DNA of 64,000 nt from NCBI RefSeq assembly GCF_947504215.1, contig NZ_CANNGO010000010.1, positions 1 to 64,000 on the forward strand. The letters are read 5' to 3'. Made by a program: the position numbers and the translations under genes. Below are positions 27,566 to 37,597 of this stretch, piece after piece. Below the pieces are notes generated by a model that was not told where the DNA came from, made no database searches, and saw only the letters and a program-made list of their open reading frames with translations. The first letter of the stretch is position 1. Each line of letters starts with the position of its first letter. The stretch comes from an uncultured Ruegeria sp. GTDB taxonomy: Bacteria; Pseudomonadota; Alphaproteobacteria; Rhodobacterales; Rhodobacteraceae.

Positions 27566-30526
27566 TCAGCTCAATGCTTCGTCGCAACGCCCGCAGACAC
27601 CGTCATGAGTGTGACGCCCCACATCAGGCAGAATTTTCCAGCAGCGCTGACACTTTGCGCCTTCGGCTTTTTCGAACACAACGCCCACGCCTTCGATTTC
27701 TGGCACCCGGAACGCTTCGGCAGGGGCCGGATCACCTGTCACGGTCAAGCCAGACGTGATGCACATGTCATCCGCGTCAAAGGTGGCCAGCAAGGCGCGC
27801 GTTTCCTCGTCATCGACATGCACAATCGGTGCTGCCTCAAGGCTGGAGCCAATCACCTTATCCTGGCGCTGAACCTCCAACGCAGCGGTCACGGCGCGGC
27901 GCACACGGCGGATCTTGGCCATGCCTGCCTCAAGCTCGGCATTGCGCCAATCAGCCGGAGTATCGGGGAAGTCCACCAGATGGACCGAGCTGTTGTCACC
28001 CGGGAACCGCTCCAACCAAACCTCTTCCATGGTGAAGACCAGAACCGGCGCCAGCCATGTGGTCAGGCGGTGAAACAGGATGTCCAGAACGGTGCGCGCC
28101 GCGCGTCGGCGCAGGTTGTTACCGTCGCAGTACAACGCATCCTTCCGGACGTCGAAGTAAAAGGACGACAAATCGACAGTCGCAAACGTGAAGACTGCGC
28201 TGAAGACACCCTGGAAATCGAAGGACGCATAGCCTTTGCGCACCTGCTCATCCAGATCAGCCAAACGGCTAAGCACCCAGCGCTCCAGACGCGGCATATC
28301 CTTGGGGTCGATGCGATCGGCTTCGGTGAAGTCAGCCAACGAGCCCAGCATAAACCGCATGGTGTTTCGCAACCGGCGATAGCTGTCGGCGGTGCCTTTC
28401 AGAATCTCCGGCCCGATCCGCTGGTCGGCGGTGTAATCGGTCTGGGCCACCCACAGGCGCAGGATGTCAGCTCCGTATTGCTTGATGACCTCTTCAGGCA
28501 CGATGGTGTTGCCCAGAGATTTGGACATCTTGTTGCCCTTGGCGTCCAGCGTGAAGCCGTGGGTCACCACATTGCGATACGGCGCACGACCTTTTGTTCC
28601 GCAGGCCTGCAGCATGGACGAATGGAACCAACCACGGTGCTGGTCAGTGCCCTCCATGTAGACGTCGGCGATGCCGTCTTCGGTCCCGTCCTCACGGTCG
28701 CGCAAAACGAAGGCGTGGGTCGAACCGGAATCGAACCACACGTCCAGAACGTCAAAGACTTGGTTCCAATCGTCTGGATTGTAGTCATTGCCTAGGAACC
28801 GTTCCTTGGCACCTTCAACGTACCAGCAATCGGCGCCATCCTGTTCAAAAGCCTCTTTGACGCGCGCATTCACTGCTGGGTCACGCAGCAAGAAGTCGGG
28901 ATCAGTCGGCAGAGCGCCCTTCTTGGTGAAACAGGTCAGCGGCACACCCCAGGCGCGCTGGCGCGACAGAACCCAATCCGGGCGGGCTTCGATCATGGAG
29001 TACAGACGATTACGGCCCGTCTTAGGAGTCCATTTCACCAACTCGTCGATCGAGCGCAGCGCGCGTTCGCGGATGGTGTCGCCCATCTCGCCCATACCGT
29101 CATCCAGTTTGCGGTCAACGGATGCAAACCACTGCGGCGTGTTGCGATAGATGATCGGAGCTTTCGAGCGCCACGAATGCGGATAGCTGTGCTTGATCTT
29201 ACCACGCGCCAGCAGCCCGCCCACCTCGACAAGCTTATCGATGACGGCTTTGTTCGCGTCACCCTCTCCCCCCTTACGGGACAGGATGTATTTGCCGCCA
29301 AAGAATGGCAGATCGGCACGGAATGAGCCGTCATCCATCACGTTATAGGTGATGACCTGTTCCAGCATGCCCAGATCGCGGTACAGCTCGAATTCTTCCA
29401 TACCATGCGAAGGCGCGCAGTGAACGAAGCCGGTGCCCTCGGTGTCGGTCACAAACTCAGCCGCGCGGAAATCGCGGATGTCGTCCCATTCGCCGTTGCC
29501 ACCTTCGGCACCGGCCAATGGGTGGGTCAAGCTGACGCTCGCCAACTCATCTGCGGTAACGCCACGGACACGTGTCCACTGATCGTCGTTCAGGCGCGCG
29601 CGACCTAGCACGTCAGCAGCCAGATTGTCAGCAAGCAGAAATCTGTCGCCTGCACTTGCCCAGCACTCGTCCGGCGCGTCGGTGACTTCGTACAAGCCGT
29701 ACGAAATATCCTTCCCATAAACCACCGCCTTGTTGGATGGCATGGTCCAGGGCGTCGTGGTCCAGATCACAACGCAAGACCCGTCCAGATCGCTCAGCGG
29801 CTGCACCTGCCCCACCTCGCCAGTGACCGGCGGCGTGGTTTCGTTCAGCAGCACCTTGAACTTCACCCAAATGGTGAAGCTTTCCTTGTCGTGGTATTCA
29901 ACCTCGGCCTCTGCCAGAGCCGTCTTCTCGATCGGCGACCACATAACGGGTTTCGAGCCCTGATAAAGCGTACCGTTCATCAGGAACTTCATGAACTCAT
30001 CGGCGATCACGGCCTCGGCGTGATAGTCCATCGTGATATAAGGATCGGGCCAGTTGCCGGTGATGCCCAGACGCTTGAACTCCTCGCGCTGGATATCGAT
30101 CCAGCCCTCGGCGAACTTGCGGCATTCCTGACGGAAGTCGACGATGCTCACCTCATCCTTGTTCTTACCCTTCTTTCGGTACTGCTCTTCGATCTTCCAT
30201 TCGATCGGAAGACCGTGGCAATCCCAGCCCGGCACATAGCGCGCATCGTGACCCATCATCTGATGGCTGCGTACAATCATGTCTTTGATGGTCTTGTTCA
30301 GCGCGTGACCGATATGCAGATGACCGTTGGCATAGGGCGGGCCGTCATGCAGTGTGAAGGGCTTACGGCCCTGTTTTTCACGCAGTCGGTCATAAACACC
30401 GATAGTCTCCCAGCGCTCTAGCCAGTTCGGCTCGCGCTTGGGCAGGCCAGCGCGCATCGGAAAGTCGGTTTTGGGCAGGTTCAGCGTGTCTTTGTAGTCA
30501 GGTGTTTGGGTCGTGTCGGCGCACAT
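27566..30526 (-). CDS. ileS: Isoleucine--tRNA ligase
   Basis: A 986-residue class I aminoacyl-tRNA synthetase that charges tRNA-Ile. The HIGH motif is at residues 71-74 (GHLHIGHALNKT), KMSKS appears in GNKMSKSLGNTI, and the C-terminal zinc-binding pair CQRCW and CGRCDEA is present. The editing CP1 domain lies between. The ATG at 30526 has GAGGACG upstream. The length is normal for the bacterial type 1 enzyme. Confidence 0.98.
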   Translation of the reverse strand: MCADTTQTPDYKDTLNLPKTDFPMRAGLPKREPNWLERWETIGVYDRLREKQGRKPFTLHDGPPYANGHLHIGHALNKTIKDMIVRSHQMMGHDARYVPGWDCHGLPIEWKIEEQYRKKGKNKDEVSIVDFRQECRKFAEGWIDIQREEFKRLGITGNWPDPYITMDYHAEAVIADEFMKFLMNGTLYQGSKPVMWSPIEKTALAEAEVEYHDKESFTIWVKFKVLLNETTPPVTGEVGQVQPLSDLDGSCVVIWTTTPWTMPSNKAVVYGKDISYGLYEVTDAPDECWASAGDRFLLADNLAADVLGRARLNDDQWTRVRGVTADELASVSLTHPLAGAEGGNGEWDDIRDFRAAEFVTDTEGTGFVHCAPSHGMEEFELYRDLGMLEQVITYNVMDDGSFRADLPFFGGKYILSRKGGEGDANKAVIDKLVEVGGLLARGKIKHSYPHSWRSKAPIIYRNTPQWFASVDRKLDDGMGEMGDTIRERALRSIDELVKWTPKTGRNRLYSMIEARPDWVLSRQRAWGVPLTCFTKKGALPTDPDFLLRDPAVNARVKEAFEQDGADCWYVEGAKERFLGNDYNPDDWNQVFDVLDVWFDSGSTHAFVLRDREDGTEDGIADVYMEGTDQHRGWFHSSMLQACGTKGRAPYRNVVTHGFTLDAKGNKMSKSLGNTIVPEEVIKQYGADILRLWVAQTDYTADQRIGPEILKGTADSYRRLRNTMRFMLGSLADFTEADRIDPKDMPRLERWVLSRLADLDEQVRKGYASFDFQGVFSAVFTFATVDLSSFYFDVRKDALYCDGNNLRRRAARTVLDILFHRLTTWLAPVLVFTMEEVWLERFPGDNSSVHLVDFPDTPADWRNAELEAGMAKIRRVRRAVTAALEVQRQDKVIGSSLEAAPIVHVDDEETRALLATFDADDMCITSGLTVTGDPAPAEAFRVPEIEGVGVVFEKAEGAKCQRCWKILPDVGRHTHDGVCGRCDEALS

Positions 30527-30702
30527 TGGGGGCGTCCTCAGGATGATCTGGTGGATGATCTTGTCATATGTGGATCGAAGCGGTCAGTGCGAATTCTCAA
30601 GCACCTTTGCCCGGCGTCTCGCGTGATCAGAGCGCCGGGGATATAATTCGAATAATGATGGCCAGACGGTCATACATGGCCGCGCTTATAAGACGCCCGC
30701 GC

Positions 30703-33420
30703 CTAATGGTCCAGAGCTTCCGGTTCCTGCGGCGAATGGCGCAGCTTGGCCCAACGGTTGAGCCATGCAAGGCCCGCCAAGGCAAGGCCCAGCGCCAGTA
30801 GTGAGAACACTCGGATCAAACCACCCAGCCCCGCGATATCAATCAGGAACACTTTGGCCACGGCCAGCCCGATCACCGCCAACCCGGCCTTGCGCATCAG
30901 ATCGGACTGGCGTGCAAGCGACTGGTAGAACAGTACTGCCCCGATGATCAAAAGCGTCATTGTGTAGGTGTAAAGCTCGGGCTGGGTGACGCCGTTGCCT
31001 TCATACATCCCGGCCGCCCCCTGCCAGAAATGACGAATTGTCAGCCCTAACCAAACCGCTATCAACGCGCCAGCGGTGGTGTATGAGACCTGCTTCAACC
31101 GCAGGGGAATCGCAGGAATACGCCAGGCTGACAACCCGATGGCCAGGGCTGGCAATAGGTAGGCGACGGCAAGTGTGTTCAAAACAGGCGGACCCAAAAC
31201 AGGGTCGGCATAACGATCAAGCAGTGGGTTCAGTTCGGTCAGCGCGAGCCCCAGGCGCAGCACTCCATGAGCCGCGAAGAACACGGCCAGAAGATATCGA
31301 ACGGGCTGCAGCTTACCGCCCAGTTTGAACCTTTGCACCTGAGCATAGGCCAACAACAGCCAGATTACGGACAGTAATCCTGCGCCCCAATGGCTGTTCT
31401 CGGCACCAACTTCGCCGATCCCCTCCAGCCAGCGCAGCAGCAACAGCGTCAGTAAAATGCCCCCGGTTGCCCAGGCCGCGCTCTCAAGCATCAGTGTGGC
31501 GACGGGACGGTCCAATGGCTTCAGTAGCAGCCAGGCTACAAAGAAACCAAAAGTCGCCGATCCGTAGACCAAGGTCATCTCGCCAACCGGTGCATAGGAA
31601 GCCCAATCGAGACCCGGATCCAGTATCAGTCGCACAGTTACGGTGAACACCCCGGCCCAGATAAACCAGCTCATCGGTGGCAACGTGAATTTTCGATCCA
31701 AAGCAGCTGCAACAACGACAGTTATCACCAACGCTATTGTCAGCGCGGCAGAACTGAGCACGATCACACAGGCAAATGCCAGGCAGGACAAAGCGGACAA
31801 CGTGGCCAAGGCCGGGCGCATCCGGTTTTCTCCGTCTACGCGGGCAAAGCGTTCAGCTAGCACGACCATCAGGGCGCCCAAGATAATTGCGTGCAACGCC
31901 CAAGGATAAGCCCCGATCACATCTGCCGGACGCCATCCAACTTCCAGTGCGATCGCCATTACGGGGGCAAACAAGGCTGCCGCACCGGCCCAAGCGGCCT
32001 TGGCACGGTCAGCGCCGAAAGATCGCCACGCTGCCAGAACCGAGATCAAAGCCCCCAACGCGACAAGCAGGGTAATGACCATTGGGTAGTCGGCCTCGGC
32101 TGTCTCGGCATAGGTTTCGGCAAAGACGCGTACGACCGACCCGTTATCCAGACCGTGCCGCAAGACAAACCAGATCAGACCCAGCGCAGGTAAAACCGTC
32201 AGGTCCTGAAGGGCACGTGCGTCCCGCGCCCACAGCATCAAGGCCAGCGTCAGACCAGCCAGCAGGCAAACCCCCAGCCAAAACTCTCCGGCTGAATCCG
32301 CCCAATGGACTGACAGAATGACAGAGCTCGCCGTCACTGCAGCGAATGCTAGGCGGGTTGGAAATTCTGGCCATGGTGCGCCTTTTTGGCGCCGGAGCAT
32401 TTCAACAATCATTGGGCCTGCGTGATCCGGCCAAACCCGGCGAACCGGAATCGCAATGGCAATCAAGGCCAGCGCCACCACAGAGGTCAGATATCCCGGT
32501 TCCGTCAGGGGCGAGGATAAAACCACCAACAGACATGCGGAATATGCACCAAATAGAGTCAGAACCGAAACCCAGGCCCAACGTCTAACTGTATCGACAC
32601 CCAACCCAAGAACAGCGATGACAAAGAAATAGCCGTATAACCATGTCGGATCCTCTGATGCGCCTCCAACCAGAAAAGGGGCTGCAAAGGCACCGATCAG
32701 ACCAACGGCGGCCAGAAGCGGGCCATGAAACCAGCCAAAGACAAGGCCAATCAAAGCAACCAAAACAAGCGCGATTAACGCAGTTTCAGGACCGATAAGA
32801 TCATAAAGTTGCCGCGCGGCCAGAATGCCGCCGAACAAGGTTACAAGACCAGCGCCAGAAAAGACCGAGGGCAAATAGGCCGTCGCCGAGTCTTCTCCGT
32901 CCCCGAACCTGCGGCGCAAAAACTCTCCGGCACCGATCAGGGCAACACCAAACGCCAGGGCCGCGGCAACACGAGCGGCCGGTGGCAACAACCCGTTTTC
33001 CACCCCGTATTGCACCAGAAAGATGCCCGCCAATGCCAGTGACAGCGCGGACACGGCGTAAAACCAATTCTCGCGCAGCCACGCGCCCAGCGCTGCGATC
33101 CGTTCCCGCCGGAATACAACAGCCGGGGACGGTTCCCTGGGCTCTGCCACAGCCATGTCCGCAGGGGTTTCGGTGGGTTCTGCCTTGGGCGGGGACCATG
33201 GCCCGGCCTTGCGACCTTCGGATTCTACCGGCGTTTGCGCAGGCTGTGCTTCCGGGGTCGGCTTTAGGTCTTCGCCAACGACCTCCGTTGGCAGATTGGC
33301 AATCTGCGCCTCTAACGTCTCAACCCGGCGCCGCAAACGGGATTGTCCGACCAGCAGCACAATAATTGTCACCGGAATGGCCAGTACAATGAGACCGACA
33401 AGAACAAGCAGTGATTCCAA
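30703..33420 (-). CDS. DUF2339 family large membrane protein
   Basis: A 905-residue integral membrane protein with a short N-terminal helix, a hydrophilic Pro/Glu-rich linker (about 35-105) and then about 24 or more predicted membrane helices. This is the layout of DUF2339 proteins, which have no assigned function. I place the start at the TTG at 33420 because GGAGG lies 5 bases upstream; a GTG at 33447 would add nine residues but has no ribosome site. It follows the DUF2269 gene by 97 bases on the same strand. Confidence 0.85.
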   Translation of the reverse strand: MESLLVLVGLIVLAIPVTIIVLLVGQSRLRRRVETLEAQIANLPTEVVGEDLKPTPEAQPAQTPVESEGRKAGPWSPPKAEPTETPADMAVAEPREPSPAVVFRRERIAALGAWLRENWFYAVSALSLALAGIFLVQYGVENGLLPPAARVAAALAFGVALIGAGEFLRRRFGDGEDSATAYLPSVFSGAGLVTLFGGILAARQLYDLIGPETALIALVLVALIGLVFGWFHGPLLAAVGLIGAFAAPFLVGGASEDPTWLYGYFFVIAVLGLGVDTVRRWAWVSVLTLFGAYSACLLVVLSSPLTEPGYLTSVVALALIAIAIPVRRVWPDHAGPMIVEMLRRQKGAPWPEFPTRLAFAAVTASSVILSVHWADSAGEFWLGVCLLAGLTLALMLWARDARALQDLTVLPALGLIWFVLRHGLDNGSVVRVFAETYAETAEADYPMVITLLVALGALISVLAAWRSFGADRAKAAWAGAAALFAPVMAIALEVGWRPADVIGAYPWALHAIILGALMVVLAERFARVDGENRMRPALATLSALSCLAFACVIVLSSAALTIALVITVVVAAALDRKFTLPPMSWFIWAGVFTVTVRLILDPGLDWASYAPVGEMTLVYGSATFGFFVAWLLLKPLDRPVATLMLESAAWATGGILLTLLLLRWLEGIGEVGAENSHWGAGLLSVIWLLLAYAQVQRFKLGGKLQPVRYLLAVFFAAHGVLRLGLALTELNPLLDRYADPVLGPPVLNTLAVAYLLPALAIGLSAWRIPAIPLRLKQVSYTTAGALIAVWLGLTIRHFWQGAAGMYEGNGVTQPELYTYTMTLLIIGAVLFYQSLARQSDLMRKAGLAVIGLAVAKVFLIDIAGLGGLIRVFSLLALGLALAGLAWLNRWAKLRHSPQEPEALDH

Positions 33421-33517
33421 GTGATCCTCCGTTCGGCAATTGGCCACACGCTAGCGCGGTCAAAGGACGGACGACAGTCAGGAAACCCGTAGTCGTTCAT
33501 ACTGTTGCATGATCACG

Positions 33518-33997
33518 CTAGAAAATGGCAATCGCCGGCCGCGCCAACATCAGCCACAGGATTATAAGCACCGCCAAAAAGGCCGGAACGCCGCAGGCAA
33601 ACCAGAATCGGAACAACCGGTCATACTGTTCGGGCATCGCCGTACCCTGATCGACCGCGATCTGCGCATATTTTCGCAGCCGAATTTGCACCCAAACCAC
33701 GGGCAACCAGAAGAGGCCGGTCAAAACGTACAGCACCAGTGACAGCGCGATCCAGCCTTCGGTCAGCGACCAACCCAGACTCCACGCCAGAAGAGTGCCG
33801 GTGATGGGCTGAAAAATGACGGCCGTCGTTGTAAACAGCAGATCCGCCAATACAACAATGCCAGCGGTGTGGGCAATGATGCGCGGATCAGACGTGCGGT
33901 GCGCCATCAGCATGAAAAATGCGATACCAGCACCGGTGCCCAACAACACGCAGGCGCCGATGACATGCAGCCACCGCAGGATCAGATCTGGGTCCAT
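33518..33997 (-). CDS. DUF2269 family membrane protein
   Basis: A 159-residue protein with four predicted membrane helices and the LRWLHVIGACVLLGTGAGIAFFM start that marks DUF2269. The His at residue 11 and other membrane histidines suggest possible heme or redox contacts, but the family is uncharacterised. Its ATG overlaps the stop of the SDR-DoxX gene by one base, so the two are translated together. Confidence 0.85.
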   Translation of the reverse strand: MDPDLILRWLHVIGACVLLGTGAGIAFFMLMAHRTSDPRIIAHTAGIVVLADLLFTTTAVIFQPITGTLLAWSLGWSLTEGWIALSLVLYVLTGLFWLPVVWVQIRLRKYAQIAVDQGTAMPEQYDRLFRFWFACGVPAFLAVLIILWLMLARPAIAIF

Positions 33998-35319
33998 CAG
34001 CGGCTCTCCAACATCGGCATTGCGACAAGGGACAGCATCATCGCGGGCAGGATTTTCACAAGAGGCCCCAGCGGATCAAGCCATAAGCCAGGCACCGTAC
34101 CCGAGGCTGCCAGCAAGTAGATCGATGCCACTGTGAATTGGGCCAGACAGGCTCGCCTGGCCCAAGGTCGCCACAAGATGGCCAGTCCAAGGGCAAGATC
34201 GACCAGTGACCAGAACACGACGCTGAATGACGCCAAAGTCTGGGACCAGCCTGCGCTTGTCAAAACCTCGGCCGCCTGACCCAGTCCCAACAGGCCAAAG
34301 ACCCCGGATAATATCCAGAAAGCGCTAAGGACACCGACAACCAAGGGCATCAGCAACGTGATCCGTGCGGTCAAACGGTGTTCACGGGCGCTGGGAAATG
34401 ATGCGTAGATATCGCCCAACGAGGCGACCGGGTGATCGGTTACTGCCTTGTAGGCCGCCGGGTCTCCGATCACACCCTTTGTCATGATGGTCATTGCAGT
34501 GCTCCGCAACGGAGAGCGCCAGCCCAATCTGCCCAGAGCATCCGCAATCGCCGCAACGGCTCGGGTTAGTACCCGAGGAATCGTCACACTGATCCCCGCG
34601 CGCCGGAACCCCAGCCAAGCGCGTGTGGCTGCCACAACGTCGAACAAAGTGTGTGGCTCATCCTCGACCAGATCATAGGTGCCCTGAGGCAATTGCCCAA
34701 CCACCGCACGCAGCACTGCATCGCACAGGTCTGGCATTCCGATGCATTGCACCGAAGTATCCGGATAGGCCAGTGGCTGCACGAATGGGACGGCCGCCAA
34801 CATCCGCAGCAAAGCGGTTCCACCATAGTCCGATTGTCCAATAACAAGCCCGGGCTTCAGCACCCAAAGCGCAACGCCAGCCGACCGCAGAGCCGCATCG
34901 CCTGCAGCTTTTGAGCGCATGAAATACGTATCCGCGTTTTCCTCGGCACCGATGGCCGAGATCTGGACAATCGCGATGCCATCACGTGCGCAGGCCTGCC
35001 CCAAAGCGGCAATTGCCGTGTGATGAGCAGCCGTCAGATCATCATCACCACCATCCTGCAATGCACCTGCGCAGTTGACCACAACATCCACGCCTGAAAG
35101 GATGTCCCGCCAAGCGTCGGGCTGCACCAAGTTGCGCAGGTCCCCTTGTTTCAATGCGATGCCTGGCAAAACCTTGGCGCCCGTGGGCAGGCTGCGTACC
35201 AACCCGCAAACCACAGCGCCTTGCGCCTGGAATGCATGCACAACAGCGGCACCAATGAACCCGTAAGCGCCCAAAACCAGAACGTTTCTTCCGTTTAGCT
35301 CCTGTAGCGACATCGCCAA
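33997..35319 (-). CDS. SDR-type NAD(P)-binding protein with C-terminal DoxX-like membrane domain
   Basis: A 440-residue fusion. Residues 11-290 form a Rossmann domain (VLVLGAYGFIGAAVVHAFQ, NCAGALQDGGDDDL) and residues about 310-440 hold four membrane helices of the DoxX-like type. Such fusions are common beside TIGR01777/DUF4166 and DUF2269 genes and are thought to act on membrane-embedded or quinone-linked substrates, but none is proven. One base overlap with the DUF2269 gene. Confidence 0.85.
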   Translation of the reverse strand: MAMSLQELNGRNVLVLGAYGFIGAAVVHAFQAQGAVVCGLVRSLPTGAKVLPGIALKQGDLRNLVQPDAWRDILSGVDVVVNCAGALQDGGDDDLTAAHHTAIAALGQACARDGIAIVQISAIGAEENADTYFMRSKAAGDAALRSAGVALWVLKPGLVIGQSDYGGTALLRMLAAVPFVQPLAYPDTSVQCIGMPDLCDAVLRAVVGQLPQGTYDLVEDEPHTLFDVVAATRAWLGFRRAGISVTIPRVLTRAVAAIADALGRLGWRSPLRSTAMTIMTKGVIGDPAAYKAVTDHPVASLGDIYASFPSAREHRLTARITLLMPLVVGVLSAFWILSGVFGLLGLGQAAEVLTSAGWSQTLASFSVVFWSLVDLALGLAILWRPWARRACLAQFTVASIYLLAASGTVPGLWLDPLGPLVKILPAMMLSLVAMPMLESR

Positions 35320-35388
35320 TCAAACCTGTTTTTGTCACAGTATCCGATTGGCTCTCACGCGCCAGCCGAGACTGTCACCTGCGACAAA

Positions 35389-36099
35389 TTACGGGTGGAA
35401 TAGAGATCCGACCAGATACGCGATCGACGCGGCCAGACCACCGATCAGCAACGTCTCGATCCCAGATCGCCACCACGGTGCGAGCGACCATCGGCTTTTC
35501 AGGGCACCGATAGCAAAGAAAACTACCAGCGTCATGCATGCGGAAGTGGCGAAGGCCCGCTCGACGGACAACAAAAACGGCATAAGGGGAATCAGGCCCG
35601 CCAATAAGAACGAACCAAAGGTGGCCAGCGCGGCTTTGATCGGGTGCGGGTCAACGCTGCCCAACCCATACTCCCCTTCGATCATAAGGTTGATCCAGTT
35701 CTCGCGGTTGGCCGTTATCGCCGCGGTGGCATCATCCAGAACATCGTCCGACAATCCCTTTTGCGCGAGGATTTCACGCACTTCGTTTCGCTCACCGTCA
35801 GGATAGAGGGTGATATGTCGTTCTTCGATCGCTCGGATACGGTGGATATTGTCCAGTTCGGCCTTGGTGCCCGAATAGTTCCCTGCAGCCATGGAAAACC
35901 CATCGGCCAGTACATTTGCCAAGCCCAGTGCGACGATAACGAATGGAGACAGACCGGCCCCGGCGACGCCGGCCACGATTGCGAATGTGGTCACAGATCC
36001 GTCTATTCCTCCATAGACCACATCCCGTAACACGCCGCGCCCCTCAGGGTCATTGATCCGGGCTTTGATTTCCTGCTGGCTGTGACCGTGTTCCGTCAT
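35389..36099 (-). CDS. VIT1/CCC1 family transporter
   Basis: A 236-residue membrane protein. The signature VLRDVVYGGIDGSVTTFAIVAGVAGA near residues 24-49 and five predicted helices match the vacuolar iron transporter (VIT1/CCC1) family, which moves Fe2+ or Mn2+ across membranes. It has the cytosolic acidic loop (about 75-150) but no separate ferritin-like domain. The ATG at 36099 is preceded by GAGGAG; a GTG six codons earlier is less likely. Confidence 0.88.
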   Translation of the reverse strand: MTEHGHSQQEIKARINDPEGRGVLRDVVYGGIDGSVTTFAIVAGVAGAGLSPFVIVALGLANVLADGFSMAAGNYSGTKAELDNIHRIRAIEERHITLYPDGERNEVREILAQKGLSDDVLDDATAAITANRENWINLMIEGEYGLGSVDPHPIKAALATFGSFLLAGLIPLMPFLLSVERAFATSACMTLVVFFAIGALKSRWSLAPWWRSGIETLLIGGLAASIAYLVGSLFHP

Positions 36100-36159
36100 G
36101 GCTCGCTCCTCTGTCACACCAAGTGTGCGACGAAGCGGCTGCGGTGGCTTTGCGTTGAA

Positions 36160-37152
36160 TCAACCTTTTGAGAACAAGCCCTGCAAGGCGCGTTTGACCA
36201 TCCCGCGTGTCGATGGTTTGTGCCGTTTCGAGAAGGGCAGAGGTCGGCAAACCTCCATGGCAGCGACGCCAACACGGGCGCTGAGGGCCCCATTTACCAA
36301 GCCTTCTCCGAACCGACGTGACAGTTTGCTCAGGACAGACCCGCCGAGCACAGGTTCCAGCAGGTCGTCCCCGACGGCCACAGCTCCGGTGGCCACCAGA
36401 TGTACAAAGACCGCCCGCGTCAGTCGCCAGCTGCCCAGAAACCCAGCCCGTCCACCGTAGATTTCGGCAACCCGCCGGATCATCCGCAAGGACGCCGCCA
36501 AGGCGGTGACGACGTCTGCCAGTGCCAAAGGAACAAGGGCTGTCACGGTTGCGACCTGACGTGCCGCAGCCTCAACCTCGCGGCTGGCGGCGGCGTCCAA
36601 GGGTGCAAGTAACTCGTCTTCAGCAAGGCTTAGCAGGCCAGACGCATCGAACTGTTCAGGCATTCGTTCGACCAGACGGTCGCGGCCCCAGTGCGTTTCC
36701 TCGCGGCCCTTGTAGAACGCAATCAAGCGGGTCGTGACCGCGCGGGCTTGCGCCAAGTCGGCCTCGGCAAGGGCTGCATCAGCGGCGCGACGCATTCCGT
36801 CCACCCGGGACAGGCGCCCAATCGCAGCCAATTCGCGGATCGCAATGATCAACGCGACCAACACCAGCGCTGAAATCAACCCCGTCACGAGCGACCCCAG
36901 AACAGGTGCACGTTCGACCAATGACGTCGCGAAATCCCAAGCGGCAACAGACACGGCGGCACCGATGACAGCCAGAGCCAATCCCCAGAACCACTTTGCA
37001 AGGGCCGAAGGTTTGCGGGCAGCCAAGCGCGCAGCGCTCTGCATCGCTTGCCCCTGCGGCTGCGCAATATCGGGAACCGGCGGCGCCCGCGAGACGTCCG
37101 TTGCCGGCTCGTCGGCTTCCAGATCGATCACAACCGGGCCCTTAGCCATCAT
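36160..37152 (-). CDS. YcjF/TIGR01620 family membrane protein
   Basis: A 330-residue protein. An N-terminal hydrophilic segment is followed by two membrane helices (about 52-73 and 83-106) and a C-terminal DUF697-type helical domain. It overlaps the preceding acetyltransferase gene by 11 bases. YcjF normally follows YcjX; both are induced by envelope or heat stress in E. coli and their activity is unknown. Confidence 0.88.
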   Translation of the reverse strand: MMAKGPVVIDLEADEPATDVSRAPPVPDIAQPQGQAMQSAARLAARKPSALAKWFWGLALAVIGAAVSVAAWDFATSLVERAPVLGSLVTGLISALVLVALIIAIRELAAIGRLSRVDGMRRAADAALAEADLAQARAVTTRLIAFYKGREETHWGRDRLVERMPEQFDASGLLSLAEDELLAPLDAAASREVEAAARQVATVTALVPLALADVVTALAASLRMIRRVAEIYGGRAGFLGSWRLTRAVFVHLVATGAVAVGDDLLEPVLGGSVLSKLSRRFGEGLVNGALSARVGVAAMEVCRPLPFSKRHKPSTRGMVKRALQGLFSKG

Positions 37153-37597
37153 TCAACCCCTTGCTGTTCCATGCGTATTTGATGTCGGGCAGATTTTCGT
37201 CATTGTCGGCCCCGTCGCCGCGCGCGACCTCGTCAAATCCATGTCTTAGGTAAAACCTGCATGCGGCTTCATTGGCTTGAAACGCAAACAGGCTAAGCTG
37301 CGCGTGCTGGGATTTGGCGTGGTCCAGAAATTGCCGCCCGATCCCCTGCCCGCGAGCGGTCTCAGCCAGATAGAGCGAATGGATTTCCGCGCCGTTGAGT
37401 GCCAAGAACCCAACCACGCCGGCATCCGTTTCTGCCACGGTGACCCAATTCAGGTCGATCATTTTGCCGCAGAAAGCGATGGTCTCGGCGCAGCTATGCA
37501 GCTCGGGCATCCAGTCGTTTTCTTTGGCGAACCCGTGCAGAATCGTGCCAGTGGCCCCAGCATCCGTGCTGCGCGCGGGTCGGAGGATCACGGTCAC
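37142..37597 (-). CDS. GNAT family N-acetyltransferase
   Basis: A 151-residue acetyltransferase with the acetyl-CoA loop ETARGQGIGRQFLDHAK (about residues 80-96) and a C-terminal FYLRHGF segment typical of the family. It overlaps ycjX by 4 bases and the YcjF-type gene by 11, so the three are one coupled unit. The acceptor substrate is unknown. Confidence 0.9.
   Translation of the reverse strand: MTVILRPARSTDAGATGTILHGFAKENDWMPELHSCAETIAFCGKMIDLNWVTVAETDAGVVGFLALNGAEIHSLYLAETARGQGIGRQFLDHAKSQHAQLSLFAFQANEAACRFYLRHGFDEVARGDGADNDENLPDIKYAWNSKGLNDG

Noticed and set aside
27557-28795. 412-codon open frame on the plus strand
   Set aside because: It is antisense to the 3' part of ileS, which has complete family motifs.
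30527-30702. T-box or other riboswitch before ileS
   Set aside because: The 176-base leader shows no T-box hallmark sequence and T-boxes are rare in alphaproteobacteria.
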